Counted from the first letter of the stretch, positions 22,498 to 32,577 are shown. The stretch is DNA of 64,000 nucleotides from Desulfobacterales bacterium RIFOXYA12_FULL_46_15 (GCA_001799395.1 MGTJ01000096.1:67246-131245); one strand, 5' to 3'. The notes: generated from the sequence alone by a model not told the origin. Translations and numbers: made by a program.

Positions 22498-23388
22498 ATG
22501 CTGAAAACAAATGAAGACAAACTGGTTGAAATTCTGGTGCAATGCAAACCCGGGCCTCCCAGGCTCAGGGCCGGATGGCGGGTAAGCCACGAAGGAATCC
22601 CTTTTATCCTTCCCAGTATCGGGGGAATCACCCTGAACGTCAAGGTTGGGGATTCGGCCTTCGGCCTGGCCGGAGACCATATCGAACCGGGTGTGAGCTG
22701 TTCGGCCAACCCGGAAAAACCTTTTGAATTTCCCAATGATTCCCTCCAGATCCTTTCCTGCATCGGCAATGAAGCCAGGATTGTATCCGGAGATGCAAAG
22801 GGCGAAAAGGGAACTGTTACCGGACACCACGGCGGGTCAGAACATATCATGATCGATTTTTCGAAAAATGTGCTGGAAAAATTGACCTATGACGATAAAA
22901 TCGTGATCCGGGCTAAGGGTCAGGGCATGAAATTAATTGATTATCCGGATATCCGGCTCTTCAATCTCGACCCCGGCCTTTTGAAGAAAATGAAGATCAA
23001 AGAAATAAAAGGCGGGACACTGAAGGTTTCGGTGACCACCCGGGTTCCTGCCCAGTGCATGGGCTCCGGTCTTGGCTCGGCCCATGTGGCGGCCGGGGAT
23101 TACGATGTCATGACCAGTGATCCGGACACGGTCCTGGAATACGGTCTGGATAAGCTTAAATTCGGTGATTTTGTGGCATTGATGGATCATGACAATTCCT
23201 ATGGCCGGGCCTTTGTCAAGGGTGCGGTCAGTATCGGTATCGTTGTGCATTCGGACTGCCTCCTGGCCGGACACGGCCCCGGCATCTCGACCCTGATGAC
23301 CTGCAAGGCCGCCCTCATTGAACCGGTCCTTGATCCCGGCGCCAATATTGCCGATCTTTTAAAAATCGGGACTAAACGGAAGAAATAA
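22498..23388 (+). CDS. DUF4438 domain-containing protein
   Basis: [41 protein letters not shown]. Confidence 0.75.
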   Translation: MLKTNEDKLVEILVQCKPGPPRLRAGWRVSHEGIPFILPSIGGITLNVKVGDSAFGLAGDHIEPGVSCSANPEKPFEFPNDSLQILSCIGNEARIVSGDAKGEKGTVTGHHGGSEHIMIDFSKNVLEKLTYDDKIVIRAKGQGMKLIDYPDIRLFNLDPGLLKKMKIKEIKGGTLKVSVTTRVPAQCMGSGLGSAHVAAGDYDVMTSDPDTVLEYGLDKLKFGDFVALMDHDNSYGRAFVKGAVSIGIVVHSDCLLAGHGPGISTLMTCKAALIEPVLDPGANIADLLKIGTKRKK

Positions 23389-23398
23389 GGATATACAT

Positions 23399-24604
23399 TT
23401 GAATACAGGCAGGAAAGCCATCCTTGAAAAAGGAACAGGCAGTATAAGAAAACAGGCAAAGCTTACATATCTCTATGAAAAAGAATCCCGGTATTTTGCC
23501 CAGGTATCTGAAAGCGTCAAGGAGCTGGCGGTTAAAGAACTCAGGGAGCTAGGGGCGGGTCAGGTCAAACCGGTTTACCGGGGGATATGGTTTACGGCAT
23601 CCAGAAAGGATTTTTACCGCATCACCTATTTTGCAAGGCTGTTGTCAAGGATCCTGGCCCCCCTTGTTGTATTTGACTGCAAAGACAAGGATGAGCTTTA
23701 CGTCCATGCCGGGAAAATACGGTGGGAAGAGTTTTTGACCCCCAAAAAAACCTTTTCCATTGCCGCCAATGTGTCTGAATCCAAGATCACCCATTCCAAT
23801 TTTGCAGGCCTGAGGGTCAAAGACGCCATTGCCGATTATTTCAGGGACAGGGCCAACAAAAGACCGGATGTAGATGCTAAAAATCCGTATATCACCATCA
23901 ACCTGCATCTTCACAGGGATATGGCCACTCTCTCCATTGATGCATCGGGCGGCACCCTGCACAAACGCGGCTATAGGGAAGAATCCGTTTCCGCACCCAT
24001 GCAGGAAACCATTGCCGCAGCCATTATAAGGATGTCTGAATGGGACGGCAGTGAGCCTTTATACGATCCCATGTGCGGGTCTGGCACCCTTTTGTGCGAA
24101 GCCCTCATGGCCTATTGCCGGATACCGGCCCAGGTGTTTCGAACCAAATTCGGGTTTGAACGGCTGCCGGATTTTGATGCAGCCCTGTGGGAAGAGGTTA
24201 AAAGGGAAGCGGCTGAAAACTTTATTTCCCTTCCCAAAAATCTGATTGGCGGCAGTGATATATCTGAAGAATCGGTAAATGCCGCCAGGGTCAATATCAT
24301 GGGGCTTCATTTCGGCAGCGAAATCGATATCCTGCAAAAGGATTTCAAAGAGATTGAGGCCATCCCAAACAGCGTAATTGTAGCCAATCCGCCCTACGGC
24401 ATCCGCATGGGAAAAGATGAAAACCTGAACCAATTCTATACAGACCTGGGCCTGTTTTTAAAGGACCGGTGTAAAACGTCAAAGGCCTTTATCTATTTTG
24501 GAGAACCCAAATATATTAAGAAAGTGCCGCTGTCGCCCACCTGGAAGAAGCCTTTGCAGATCGGAGGCCTTGAAGGAAAACTGGTCAGATACGATCTCTT
24601 TTAG
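23399..24604 (+). CDS. THUMP-domain class I SAM-dependent RNA methyltransferase (RlmL N-terminal-like)
   Basis: THUMP region, YDPMCGSGTLLCEALM, GSDISEESVNAARVN, VANPPYGIRMG. Confidence 0.92.
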   Translation: MNTGRKAILEKGTGSIRKQAKLTYLYEKESRYFAQVSESVKELAVKELRELGAGQVKPVYRGIWFTASRKDFYRITYFARLLSRILAPLVVFDCKDKDELYVHAGKIRWEEFLTPKKTFSIAANVSESKITHSNFAGLRVKDAIADYFRDRANKRPDVDAKNPYITINLHLHRDMATLSIDASGGTLHKRGYREESVSAPMQETIAAAIIRMSEWDGSEPLYDPMCGSGTLLCEALMAYCRIPAQVFRTKFGFERLPDFDAALWEEVKREAAENFISLPKNLIGGSDISEESVNAARVNIMGLHFGSEIDILQKDFKEIEAIPNSVIVANPPYGIRMGKDENLNQFYTDLGLFLKDRCKTSKAFIYFGEPKYIKKVPLSPTWKKPLQIGGLEGKLVRYDLF

Positions 24605-24630
24605 ACATCAGCGTAGGAATGTGAAGATTT

Positions 24631-24798
24631 ATGCAGAAAAATGATTCCAGCCCCAGATATACCTGTAATGAATACAGGGAAGAGATGATCCTGCTCGGAC
24701 TTCGGAAACGGCTTTCTTCCGGCAACCTCTCTGCCGAGGAAAAAGAAAGCCTTTTAAAAGAAATCCAAAGGGTTGAAGAAGAGATGGGAATCGGTTAG
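24631..24798 (+). CDS. Small hypothetical protein (55 aa), below the ORF-track size cutoff
   Basis: ATG 24631 to TAG 24798: MQKNDSSPRYTCNEYREEMILLGLRKRLSSGNLSAEEKESLLKEIQRVEEEMGIG; fills an otherwise unexplained gap. Confidence 0.6.
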   Translation: MQKNDSSPRYTCNEYREEMILLGLRKRLSSGNLSAEEKESLLKEIQRVEEEMGIG

Positions 24799-25754
24799 CA
24801 GAAACCCTTTTCCCGGATGGAAAAGATTTCCGCCATCATGCACCGGGCGCTGCCGCCTCCGATTTTTTCAATGGTTGACAAATCAAAACTTAAAATTTCA
24901 CCATATTGCCTTAAAAATTCCTTCTGGTCGTTTGTGAAACCGGCTTCTGCGGTTTTTGACATGACAATAAAGGACCGGCTTTTCTGATTTCTGACTTCCA
25001 GGATATTGCCGCAGAAATGATTTTCCATCTGTTCCATGGAGATTTCCATGACGTCAAAAGATTTTTTCAGGGTAGTCAGAACCAGGCCCCGCTGGTTTTC
25101 ATCCGGGATGCAGGCACTGCAGATCACAGCATATTTTTCACCCAGACTCATCATGACATTGGTATGGTAGATGGGTTTTCCAGATGAACTTTTAGTATCA
25201 AACAAAATGCCCCTGGGGTAAAACCTGAGGCGGATAAAATTATCAAACTGATCCGGGTCGCACCGCTCGGAGCGGGCCGCATAAACGACCTCGTCCACAT
25301 GATCGATAATCATGGAACCCGTGCCCTCCAGGAATTTTTCAGGTTCATCCAGCCGTCCCACATTGATGCAGTTCCGGATGGTATACCCGTTCTCATTCAA
25401 CAGCTTTTCCACTTCCAGGAGCCGCCGCTCCGCCTTCCTGTTTTTGGCCATCATGGGGTAGGTCAGGATGGTGCCGTCATGCTCAGTGGAAAACCAGTTG
25501 TTGGGGAAAATGGCATCCGGCGTCGTCACCTCCCGGCTGATGGGCGGCTCCAGGATCAGCACGGTGACCCCTTTCTCCCGAAGGCCTGCCACCATGGCAT
25601 TAAATTCCTCATTGGCTTTTTTGTTGATGAATTCCGGTTCCATGTCCGGTTTGTGCTGAAATTCATTATCAACGCCTGTTTCCTCATTGTACCCGAAATC
25701 CCTGGGTCTCACCATGAGGATAGTATCTGCTGTCCGGGTGATTTTTATGTCCAT
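24795..25754 (-). CDS. Arginine deiminase-related/amidinotransferase-fold protein (CtlX-like)
   Basis: ILMVRPRDFGYNEETGVDNEFQ, DAIFPNNWFSTEHDGTILTYPM, LEGTGSMIIDH, GGGSARCMMAEIF. Confidence 0.87.
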   Translation of the reverse strand: MDIKITRTADTILMVRPRDFGYNEETGVDNEFQHKPDMEPEFINKKANEEFNAMVAGLREKGVTVLILEPPISREVTTPDAIFPNNWFSTEHDGTILTYPMMAKNRKAERRLLEVEKLLNENGYTIRNCINVGRLDEPEKFLEGTGSMIIDHVDEVVYAARSERCDPDQFDNFIRLRFYPRGILFDTKSSSGKPIYHTNVMMSLGEKYAVICSACIPDENQRGLVLTTLKKSFDVMEISMEQMENHFCGNILEVRNQKSRSFIVMSKTAEAGFTNDQKEFLRQYGEILSFDLSTIEKIGGGSARCMMAEIFSIREKGFC

Positions 25755-25866
25755 ACGTTCTATCCCTGATGATAATTAACAAATCAGATAAAGAAAAAAG
25801 GGGAAAAAGTCAATATCCATCTTCAAAAGCAAATAATGGCAAACAAAGAATGCGTTATTTATCGCT

Positions 25867-26874
25867 TCATCCAACGGCCCGGCCCTGAAGGACCCCGGAC
25901 TGGGTAGGGCCTGCAAAGGAAAGGCGCCGGATATCGGTAACCCCGTTTGCCATAAGCATGTCTGAAAGCTGAGCTTCACTGTAGGCCTGGCCCTTTTCCG
26001 TGCCGAGATACATATTGATGGAAAACAAAGCCGGGAATAAAGGTCCGGCCATGTCGTTGTCGAGGATAAATTCATGGATGAAAATATGGCTCCCCGGTTT
26101 TAAGGCAGACACGGCTTTCCGAATGATATCCAGGGCCTCTTCAGGTCCTTCCCCATGGAGGATATGGGAGAGGAAAGCGGCATCATAGGCATTGGGGAAA
26201 TTGAATTCTTCTTCAATATAATTTCCTGAAATAAATTCAACCCTGTCCGGGACCTTGAATTTTTGTATGGTCTTTTCAGCAAAAGGCCGTGTGGTTTCAA
26301 GGTCATAAACAGAAGCGCTGAGTCCCGGGTTGGCAAGACAGAAATGAATGGCAAAGGTTCCGGGGCCTCCCCCGAAATCCAGGAGCTTTTTACAGCCGGA
26401 AAGGTCAAGCTCTTTTGACAGCTTGGGTGCAACCGCCATTCCCATGTTGAACATGCCCATCAAAAAGCTTTCACGCCATTCATCATCGGAAAAAGAAGCT
26501 CTTTCCCGGACGGGTCCGCCTTCCATAACAGCCAGGCCCATGTTCTGCCAGGAATCCATGAGGTGGTGGTGGTGCATGATGATAAACCCGATATACTGGG
26601 AGGAATCCTTGGACAGAAAGGTCAGGGCAGCCGGGGAATTGCTGTATTTCTCTTCTTTTTTGATTAAAAGCCCCATGGCGGAGAGAGCATTTAAGAGCAG
26701 GGGGAGACCGCGTTTATCTGCTTTTATTCTTTTATTGATGTCGTCACAGGATAGGGTATCAGGCCCGATGGCTGTAAAAATATCCAGCTTTACGCCGGTG
26801 TGGAGGGTGCAGGTTCTCCAGTAAGACCCGGATATTTCAAGAAGGGTTCCCGGATTCCAGTTTATTTCGGCCAT
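25867..26874 (-). CDS. O-methyltransferase family (dimerization plus SAM-MT domain)
   Basis: KLLDFGGGPGTFAIHFCLANPGLSASVYDLE; HEFILDNDMAGPLFPALFSINM. Confidence 0.88.
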   Translation of the reverse strand: MAEINWNPGTLLEISGSYWRTCTLHTGVKLDIFTAIGPDTLSCDDINKRIKADKRGLPLLLNALSAMGLLIKKEEKYSNSPAALTFLSKDSSQYIGFIIMHHHHLMDSWQNMGLAVMEGGPVRERASFSDDEWRESFLMGMFNMGMAVAPKLSKELDLSGCKKLLDFGGGPGTFAIHFCLANPGLSASVYDLETTRPFAEKTIQKFKVPDRVEFISGNYIEEEFNFPNAYDAAFLSHILHGEGPEEALDIIRKAVSALKPGSHIFIHEFILDNDMAGPLFPALFSINMYLGTEKGQAYSEAQLSDMLMANGVTDIRRLSFAGPTQSGVLQGRAVG

Positions 26875-26905
26875 AACAGCTCCTTTTAATTAAAGAGGTT
26901 ATTCT

Positions 26906-27952
26906 TTAAAGGTTCAGCATGTTTTCAAGAGCAATTAATGCATCCTTTTTAACGTCTTTATCAATATTCACAATATTGGTTTTGCCGATATTTTCAAGAC
27001 AGGAATGAAGATTTTTCAGATTGATCTTAAACATATTGGGACAGAGGGAATCCTTTAATGCCAGGATTTTTTTATCCGGATACTCCAGGGCAAGGCGTTT
27101 GACCAGGTTGATCTCCGTACCGATAATCACCGTCGATCCTGCAGGCGCATCAGCCGCATATTTTACAATAAAACTGGTGGAGCCTACCGCATCGGATGCC
27201 TTGACCACCTCTGCCGTACATTCCGGGTGAACCACAATTTTTGCGTCAGGATATTTTTTTCTCATGTCGCTGATATTATCCACGCTAAACCTTGTATGAA
27301 CCAGGCAGTAGCCTTTAAAAAGAAAAACCCTGGCCTTCCGGATATCGTCTTTGCTGTTGCCGCCCAGGGGCTTTTCCGGGTCATAGACCAGCATCCGGTC
27401 AGCAGGAATACTAAGGGCGTTTCCAGTATTTCTTCCCAGGTGTTCATCGGGAAAGAAAAAGATTTTTTCTCTTTGCTGAAAAGCCCAGGAAAAGGCTTTG
27501 GCAGCATTTGAAGAGGTGCAGACAGCCCCGTTATATCGTCCGCAATGGGCTTTGATGGCCGCGTCGGAATTCATGTATACCAGGGGGGTGATACGGTTTT
27601 CCCCCACAATTGCAGCAACCTCATTCCAGGCGCGTTCAACCAGATAGGCGTCTGCCATGTCCGACATCCAGCAGCCGGCATTCATGTCCGGGATCTGTAC
27701 GGTCTGATGGGGTTTAGCCAGGATCGCAGCACTTTCGGCCATGAAATGAACCCCGCAGAATACAATGAATCGAGCCTCTTCATCCCTGGCCGCTTTTTGT
27801 GAAAGATCAAAGGAATCTCCCTTGTAATCGCCCAGATCAACGATCTCTTTTCTCTGGTAATGATGGGTCAGGATGATAAGTTTTTTACCAAGCGTTTGTT
27901 TGATCGCTTTTATTTTTTCAATAAGGTCTTTATCCGTTTGATTGTCTTTCAT
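26906..27952 (-). CDS. nadA: Quinolinate synthase NadA
   Basis: LTHHYQRKEIVDLGDYKGDSFDLS, VFCGVHFMAESAAIL, FFPDEHLGRNTG, VHPEC. Confidence 0.95.
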   Translation of the reverse strand: MKDNQTDKDLIEKIKAIKQTLGKKLIILTHHYQRKEIVDLGDYKGDSFDLSQKAARDEEARFIVFCGVHFMAESAAILAKPHQTVQIPDMNAGCWMSDMADAYLVERAWNEVAAIVGENRITPLVYMNSDAAIKAHCGRYNGAVCTSSNAAKAFSWAFQQREKIFFFPDEHLGRNTGNALSIPADRMLVYDPEKPLGGNSKDDIRKARVFLFKGYCLVHTRFSVDNISDMRKKYPDAKIVVHPECTAEVVKASDAVGSTSFIVKYAADAPAGSTVIIGTEINLVKRLALEYPDKKILALKDSLCPNMFKINLKNLHSCLENIGKTNIVNIDKDVKKDALIALENMLNL

Positions 27953-27955
27953 TTT

Positions 27956-28570
27956 TTATTCCTTTCCGATCAGGAAAATGCCATAGGTGGCCAACAGGTT
28001 GGGTAAAACCGTGATGAGTTTACCTTGGCGCTGATTGTTCTTTGTGTTGATGGACACTCTTTTAAGGATTTTATACCCCACTTCTTCCGCGAATTTTTCA
28101 AAATCCGTCAGGCTTAAGACCCGTATATTGGGGGTGTCATGCCATGAATAGGGAAGCTCCTTTGTGACCGGGGCCCGGCCCGTGAAAGCAAGCTGCATCC
28201 GGACCTTATAATGCCCGAAATTGGGAAAGCTCACCACGCCCATTTTTGCCACCCGCATCATGGAATGGATCAGGCTCATGGGTTCAAATACCTGCTGAAG
28301 GGTCTGGGAGCAGATGGCATAGTCAAAGGAATTGTCAGGGTAATCTTCGATTTCTTCATTAATATCCCCCTGCAGCACTGAAATTCCTTTTTCAATACAT
28401 TTTTCCACCTTTGATTCTTCTATTTCAATGCCTCTCTCCTTTACGGCTTTTTCCTTTTTCAGCCAGTACAGAAGATCGCCCTCCCCGCAGCCGAGTTCCA
28501 GGACCCTGGACCCTTCTTCGATCCATGAGGCAATGAGACTTAAGTCATATCTCAGATCACTCAATTTCAT
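27956..28570 (-). CDS. metW: Methionine biosynthesis protein MetW
   Basis: RVLELGCGEGDLLYWL, GIEIEESKVEKCIEKGISVLQGDINEEI; adjacent to metX. Confidence 0.94.
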   Translation of the reverse strand: MKLSDLRYDLSLIASWIEEGSRVLELGCGEGDLLYWLKKEKAVKERGIEIEESKVEKCIEKGISVLQGDINEEIEDYPDNSFDYAICSQTLQQVFEPMSLIHSMMRVAKMGVVSFPNFGHYKVRMQLAFTGRAPVTKELPYSWHDTPNIRVLSLTDFEKFAEEVGYKILKRVSINTKNNQRQGKLITVLPNLLATYGIFLIGKE

Positions 28571-29732
28571 CAGACACCCCTTTTAAGAAACCGGCCATGA
28601 GATGGTCCAGCCGTTCATTGGGCAAGAGGAAGGCATCATGCCCCCATTGGGCGTCAATCTCGCAGAAACTGACATCCAGATCGTTTTTTTTCATGGCCTT
28701 GACCATTTCTTTAGACTGGTAAGTAGGATAAAGCCAGTCCGAGGTATAGGAAACCACCAGGAATTTGGCTTTGCATCTTGAAAAGGCCTTGACCAGGGAC
28801 CCTGATCCGTATTGCCGGGCCAGGTCAAAATAATCGGCTGCCTTGGTAATATACAAAAAGGAATTGGCATCAAACCGTTCAATAAATTTCTTGCCCTGAT
28901 ATTGAAGATAGCTTTCCACCTGAAATTCCGCACCGAATTCAAAGCTCAGGGCAGACCGGTTCTGAAGTTTTCTTCCGAATTTAAGCCGCATGGATTCATC
29001 GGACAGATAAGTGATATGACCGATCATCCGGGCAATGGCAAGACCCATGTCCGGTTTTTTGCCTGAATAATAATGACCTTCATTCCAGTTGGGGTCTGCC
29101 ATGATGGCCTGTCTTGCGACTTCATTAAAGGCAATGGCCAGTGCAGAATGACGGGACGTGGTGGCAAGGGGGACGGCAGACCGGACCCTGTCCGGAAACC
29201 TTGCACACCATTCCAGGACCTGCATACCGCCCACAGACCCGCCGATGACCGATAACAGGGTTTCGATGCCCAGATGGTCCATGAGGGCTTTCTGGGCTTC
29301 CACCATATCCCCGATGGTGATGACGGGAAAATGGGTCCCATATTCTCTGCCAGTTTCAGGACTGACGGACATGGGGCCTGTTGACCCGGAACAGGAGCCG
29401 ATAATATTGGAACAGATTACAAAATATTTATCCGTATCAATTCCTTTTCCAGGCCCCACCATGATATCCCACCATCCGGGTTTGGCATCCTTGGGATCAT
29501 AATATCCGGCCACATGGGAGTCCCCGGACAGGGCATGCAGTACTATGACGGCATTGCTTTTGTCTGAATTCAGGGTCCCGCAGGTTTCATAGGCAAGGAT
29601 GACAGGGCCGATATCGGCCCCGCTTTCCAGTTTCAGCCGGTCCTCTCGACCGGCAAAGGTAAAAAATTTTTTTTCAACAACACCGATTGTCTGACCGGTC
29701 TGGTACGGGCCAATATATTCACTCATGGGCAA
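28557..29732 (-). CDS. metX: Homoserine O-acetyltransferase MetX
   Basis: LHALSGDSHVAGY, SVIGGSVGGMQVLEW, alpha/beta hydrolase fold; adjacent to metW. Confidence 0.94.
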   Translation of the reverse strand: MPMSEYIGPYQTGQTIGVVEKKFFTFAGREDRLKLESGADIGPVILAYETCGTLNSDKSNAVIVLHALSGDSHVAGYYDPKDAKPGWWDIMVGPGKGIDTDKYFVICSNIIGSCSGSTGPMSVSPETGREYGTHFPVITIGDMVEAQKALMDHLGIETLLSVIGGSVGGMQVLEWCARFPDRVRSAVPLATTSRHSALAIAFNEVARQAIMADPNWNEGHYYSGKKPDMGLAIARMIGHITYLSDESMRLKFGRKLQNRSALSFEFGAEFQVESYLQYQGKKFIERFDANSFLYITKAADYFDLARQYGSGSLVKAFSRCKAKFLVVSYTSDWLYPTYQSKEMVKAMKKNDLDVSFCEIDAQWGHDAFLLPNERLDHLMAGFLKGVSDEIE

Positions 29733-29741
29733 CCTTCTTTT

Positions 29742-31007
29742 TTAAACAGCGGTCAGGGCCTGTTCAAGATCATATAAGATATCATCAATATGTTCGATGC
29801 CGAGGGAGAGGCGCAGCAATTTCGGATCAGCCAGTTGATTTTTAAGCGCTTCGGGAAAAGAAATATACTGGGATGAGTATGGGTGAATGATGAGGGTTTT
29901 GCAATCCCCGAGGTTGGCCAGGTTTAAAATCATTTCAAGGCGATCTATGAATTTAAAACAGGTTGTCTGATCTTTGAGGCCAAAGGTGAGCATGGCACCG
30001 AATCCTTTGTTGTTGAACTGTTCCTTTGCTGTTGTATAACTTTTATGATCCGGGAAGCCCGGGAAATTCACCCATTCGACTTTTGGCTGGGCTTTCAGGA
30101 AATCAGCGGCCTTTACGGCATTGGCTATGTGGCGCTCCATCCGGATGCCCAGGGTGTTCAGGCCCATGGCCGTCAGAAAGGAATGAAAGGGTGCGGGTGC
30201 GGTGCCGAAATTCACATGATATTCTTTGAACATCCGGTGCAGAAAGGCCAGATTGCCTTTCTGTTCAACAAAGGGAGCAAAATCCTGGAATTTTTCACCA
30301 GTCCAGTCGAATTTCCCGGCATCCACAACCACGCCGCCAATAGCCGCGCCATGGCCGGAAAGATATTTTGTGGTAGAATGCATGACAATATCCGCCCCAA
30401 GTTCCAGGGGTCTGCAAAGCCAGGGGGAGGCCAGGGTATTGTCCATGATAAGGGGCGCTCCATGGCTGTAGGCAATGTTTGCAATGGCTTTGATATCAGC
30501 CACTTCCATGCCTGGATTGGTGATGGTTTCCATATACACAAACCGGGTTTTTTCATTTATGGCAGCCTCGATGTCATCCAGGCTCATCGGATCGACAAAT
30601 TTTACCGTAATCCCATATTTTCTGAAAATGGTGTTGAAAAGGGTATATGTCGACATGAAAAGGGTTTTGCTGGCCACAAATTCATCCCCGGTGCGCAAAA
30701 GGGTCAAACAGGCATTGTTAATGGCAGCCATGCCTGAACCGGCCACAACGGCACCGGCTCCGGATTCAAGGGAGGCGAGTTTTTTTTCCAAAAACCGGCT
30801 GGTGGGATTGCTCAGCCTCATATAGATGTGCTCTTCAGTTTTTCCGGCAAAGGTATTGCTAAGGCTTTCAGCGGTTTCATGATAATGGGCGGCCGTCTGA
30901 AAAATGGGAGGAAGGGTGGCGCCCTGCCAGGGCGAATCTTTGAGCCCTTCGTGGATGGCTCTTGTTTCAAAATGGTAAGATCTTTTTTGTGTCATTATGA
31001 TAGTCAC
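29742..31007 (-). CDS. O-acetylhomoserine aminocarboxypropyltransferase/cysteine synthase family (PLP)
   Basis: SGMAAINNACLTLLRTGDE, MDNTLASPWLCRPLELGADIVMHSTTKYLSGHG. Confidence 0.93.
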   Translation of the reverse strand: MTIIMTQKRSYHFETRAIHEGLKDSPWQGATLPPIFQTAAHYHETAESLSNTFAGKTEEHIYMRLSNPTSRFLEKKLASLESGAGAVVAGSGMAAINNACLTLLRTGDEFVASKTLFMSTYTLFNTIFRKYGITVKFVDPMSLDDIEAAINEKTRFVYMETITNPGMEVADIKAIANIAYSHGAPLIMDNTLASPWLCRPLELGADIVMHSTTKYLSGHGAAIGGVVVDAGKFDWTGEKFQDFAPFVEQKGNLAFLHRMFKEYHVNFGTAPAPFHSFLTAMGLNTLGIRMERHIANAVKAADFLKAQPKVEWVNFPGFPDHKSYTTAKEQFNNKGFGAMLTFGLKDQTTCFKFIDRLEMILNLANLGDCKTLIIHPYSSQYISFPEALKNQLADPKLLRLSLGIEHIDDILYDLEQALTAV

Positions 31008-31045
31008 CTTGAATTTTTTGTTAAAGGCATAAAATGAATTCTTTG

Positions 31046-31074
31046 AATATCACATTGTGGTAGGGCTTTGTCAA
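31046..31074 (-). promoter_or_regulatory. Candidate sigma-70 promoter for metY-metX-metW
   Basis: Minus-strand TTGACA (31069-31074), 17-bp spacer, GATATT (31046-31051). Confidence 0.4.
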
Positions 31075-31206
31075 TATTTACTTTTATTTTCAATAAATCA
31101 TGTGATTAATGATTTAAAAAGGATTATAATAAAATTGTTCAAGTAACCCCGCCAGGTTATCAAACACTATAGCCGGCCTTATATGAAGGCTGGGAGGGAG
31201 GATGCA

Positions 31207-31629
31207 ATGAATATTAAGAAAATATTGAATCCGGTGGACGGATCAGAGCAATCCATCAAGTCGACCCGGTATGCCATTGAGCTTGCAACGCTCATGAATG
31301 CAAAAATTATCCTGATGCATTGTCATGACAGATTCCCCATTATCCTAGCCGAGCCCTATTACCAGCAGGTCATTGATGATGTCCAGAAAGTGTCTGAAGA
31401 ACTTTTAAAACCCTTTATTGACATGCTTGAAGAGGCAAAAGCCGATTTTGAAATGCGTCTTGTCGAAGGGGCTCCCGGAAATAAGATACCGGAAGTGGCA
31501 AAAATTGAGAAAATTGACCTGATCATTATGGGGTCCCGAGGTGTTACGGCATTTGCAGGACTGTTTCTCGGCAGTGTTGCACACCAGGTGCTGAATAAAT
31601 CCGACTGTCCTGTTTTTATTGCCAAATAG
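31207..31629 (+). CDS. Universal stress protein (UspA family)
   Basis: ILNPVDGSEQSIKSTRYAIELA, IMGSRGVTAFAGLFLGSVAHQVLNKSDCPVFI; start chosen after GGAGG RBS. Confidence 0.92.
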   Translation: MNIKKILNPVDGSEQSIKSTRYAIELATLMNAKIILMHCHDRFPIILAEPYYQQVIDDVQKVSEELLKPFIDMLEEAKADFEMRLVEGAPGNKIPEVAKIEKIDLIIMGSRGVTAFAGLFLGSVAHQVLNKSDCPVFIAK

Positions 31630-31677
31630 CAGGCTGCTAACAAAAACTTATTCACCCCCCTTTACGGGGTTGAACTG

Positions 31678-31984
31678 TCAGAATTTTTCAATTGCTTCAA
31701 CAATTAACCCAAGGGATATTTCCGGGTTGACCGCAGCCCCTGTTTTTTTTTTGCAGCCCATGATGCTTTTTCCGGTGGACCTAATAAAAGCTCATCATGG
31801 GCTTTTGCGGTATTTATTATATCTGCATGATGCAATAATTGGGCAAGATAAGATTGAGATGAGCACTTAAAGGGTCTCCCGTTTCAATGACACCGAAAGA
31901 ACCGTTGAATTCTGGAAAATTTAAAGGTAAGTAGTCTTGATTTCTTGAGAGTTCAAGGATAGTGGAATCCTTGACTTTTGAGAT
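31678..31984 (-). pseudogene. Unidentified coding relic in two frames
   Basis: Minus-strand open segments ISKVKDSTILELSRNQDYLPLNFPEFNGSFGVIETGDPLSAHLNLIL (ends 31817) and …SQSYLAQLLHHADIINTAKAHDELLLGPPEKASWAAKKKTGAAVNPEISLGLIVEAIEKF* (ends 31678), offset by a frameshift. Confidence 0.4.
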
Positions 31985-32122
31985 TCAAAAAAAGCTCCAT
32001 TTTTTGGTTTGAATAATTTTAAATGAATGTTGACTGGCAGGAAAAGTCCGGGGATTATTAAACTGTAGCCAAAACATTTTGCGGTTGGCGAGAATTTTAT
32101 CCATCAAGAGCGCTCAAGACTA

Positions 32123-32577
32123 TTATCCGATACCGGAAAATTTCCAGGGGTATTTGATAATGCATACCATGCTATTCAAAACCAGGTATGTTGATTTGGC
32201 TTTAAGTCTATTCCTTTTTAAAACCATTGCCTCACCCTGGCTGAATAATCCGAATATTCTTTCACGGATTTTTGACAGAGAGTGTTCTTTCTGCTTCTGC
32301 TTCAATATCCATGTTCCTGCTGATTTCATACAGGGCATACAGCAGGGCCCTAAGCGGGGTCCCGGCAATCTCTGCATCGCCCGACATCGAAGCGCCCTTG
32401 AATTCAGCAGACAGTTTCAGGCGGGCCGTGTTGACCATGGTATTCCATGTCCGCCATTTTCAGATAAAACCGTTCAACAGGATTCAGCTTCAGCCTCCGT
32501 CACCATCTCCTTGCCGTCAATGACTGAGTAGGCCGTCAGCACCTGGATAGAGATCTTCGGCTGTCCCAGACCCAGTC
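32123..32577 (-). pseudogene. Degraded C-terminal remnant of a DUF1156-type (COG1743-like) adenine-specific DNA methylase
   Basis: Minus-strand NTARLKLSAEFKGASMSGDAEIAGTPLRALLYALYEISRNMDIEAEAERTLSV, frameshift, then KIRERIFGLF; upstream segment with further stops/frameshifts. Confidence 0.55.

Noticed and set aside
30045-30737. 230-aa ORF antisense to metY and many similar antisense ORFs (e.g. 43986-44636, 48815-49480, 50227-51081)
   Set aside because: Overlap strongly supported genes on the opposite strand and show no domain motifs; typical shadow ORFs
31008-31180. SAM riboswitch upstream of metY
   Set aside because: Could not match a conserved SAM riboswitch core by eye; only a sigma-70-like promoter and a small AATCAT…ATGATT dyad. 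An Infernal scan would decide
31755-31803. 11-bp inverted repeat AGCCCATGATG…CATCATGGGCT as terminator or terminal inverted repeat
   Set aside because: 27-nt loop, weak T-run, no flanking target duplication, and it overlaps the coding relic; left as an unexplained hairpin
32079-32531. 150-aa plus-strand ORF in the usp/DUF819 gap
   Set aside because: It lies antisense to the DUF1156-like relic, has no recognisable domain, and the minus-strand frames carry the family-like signal
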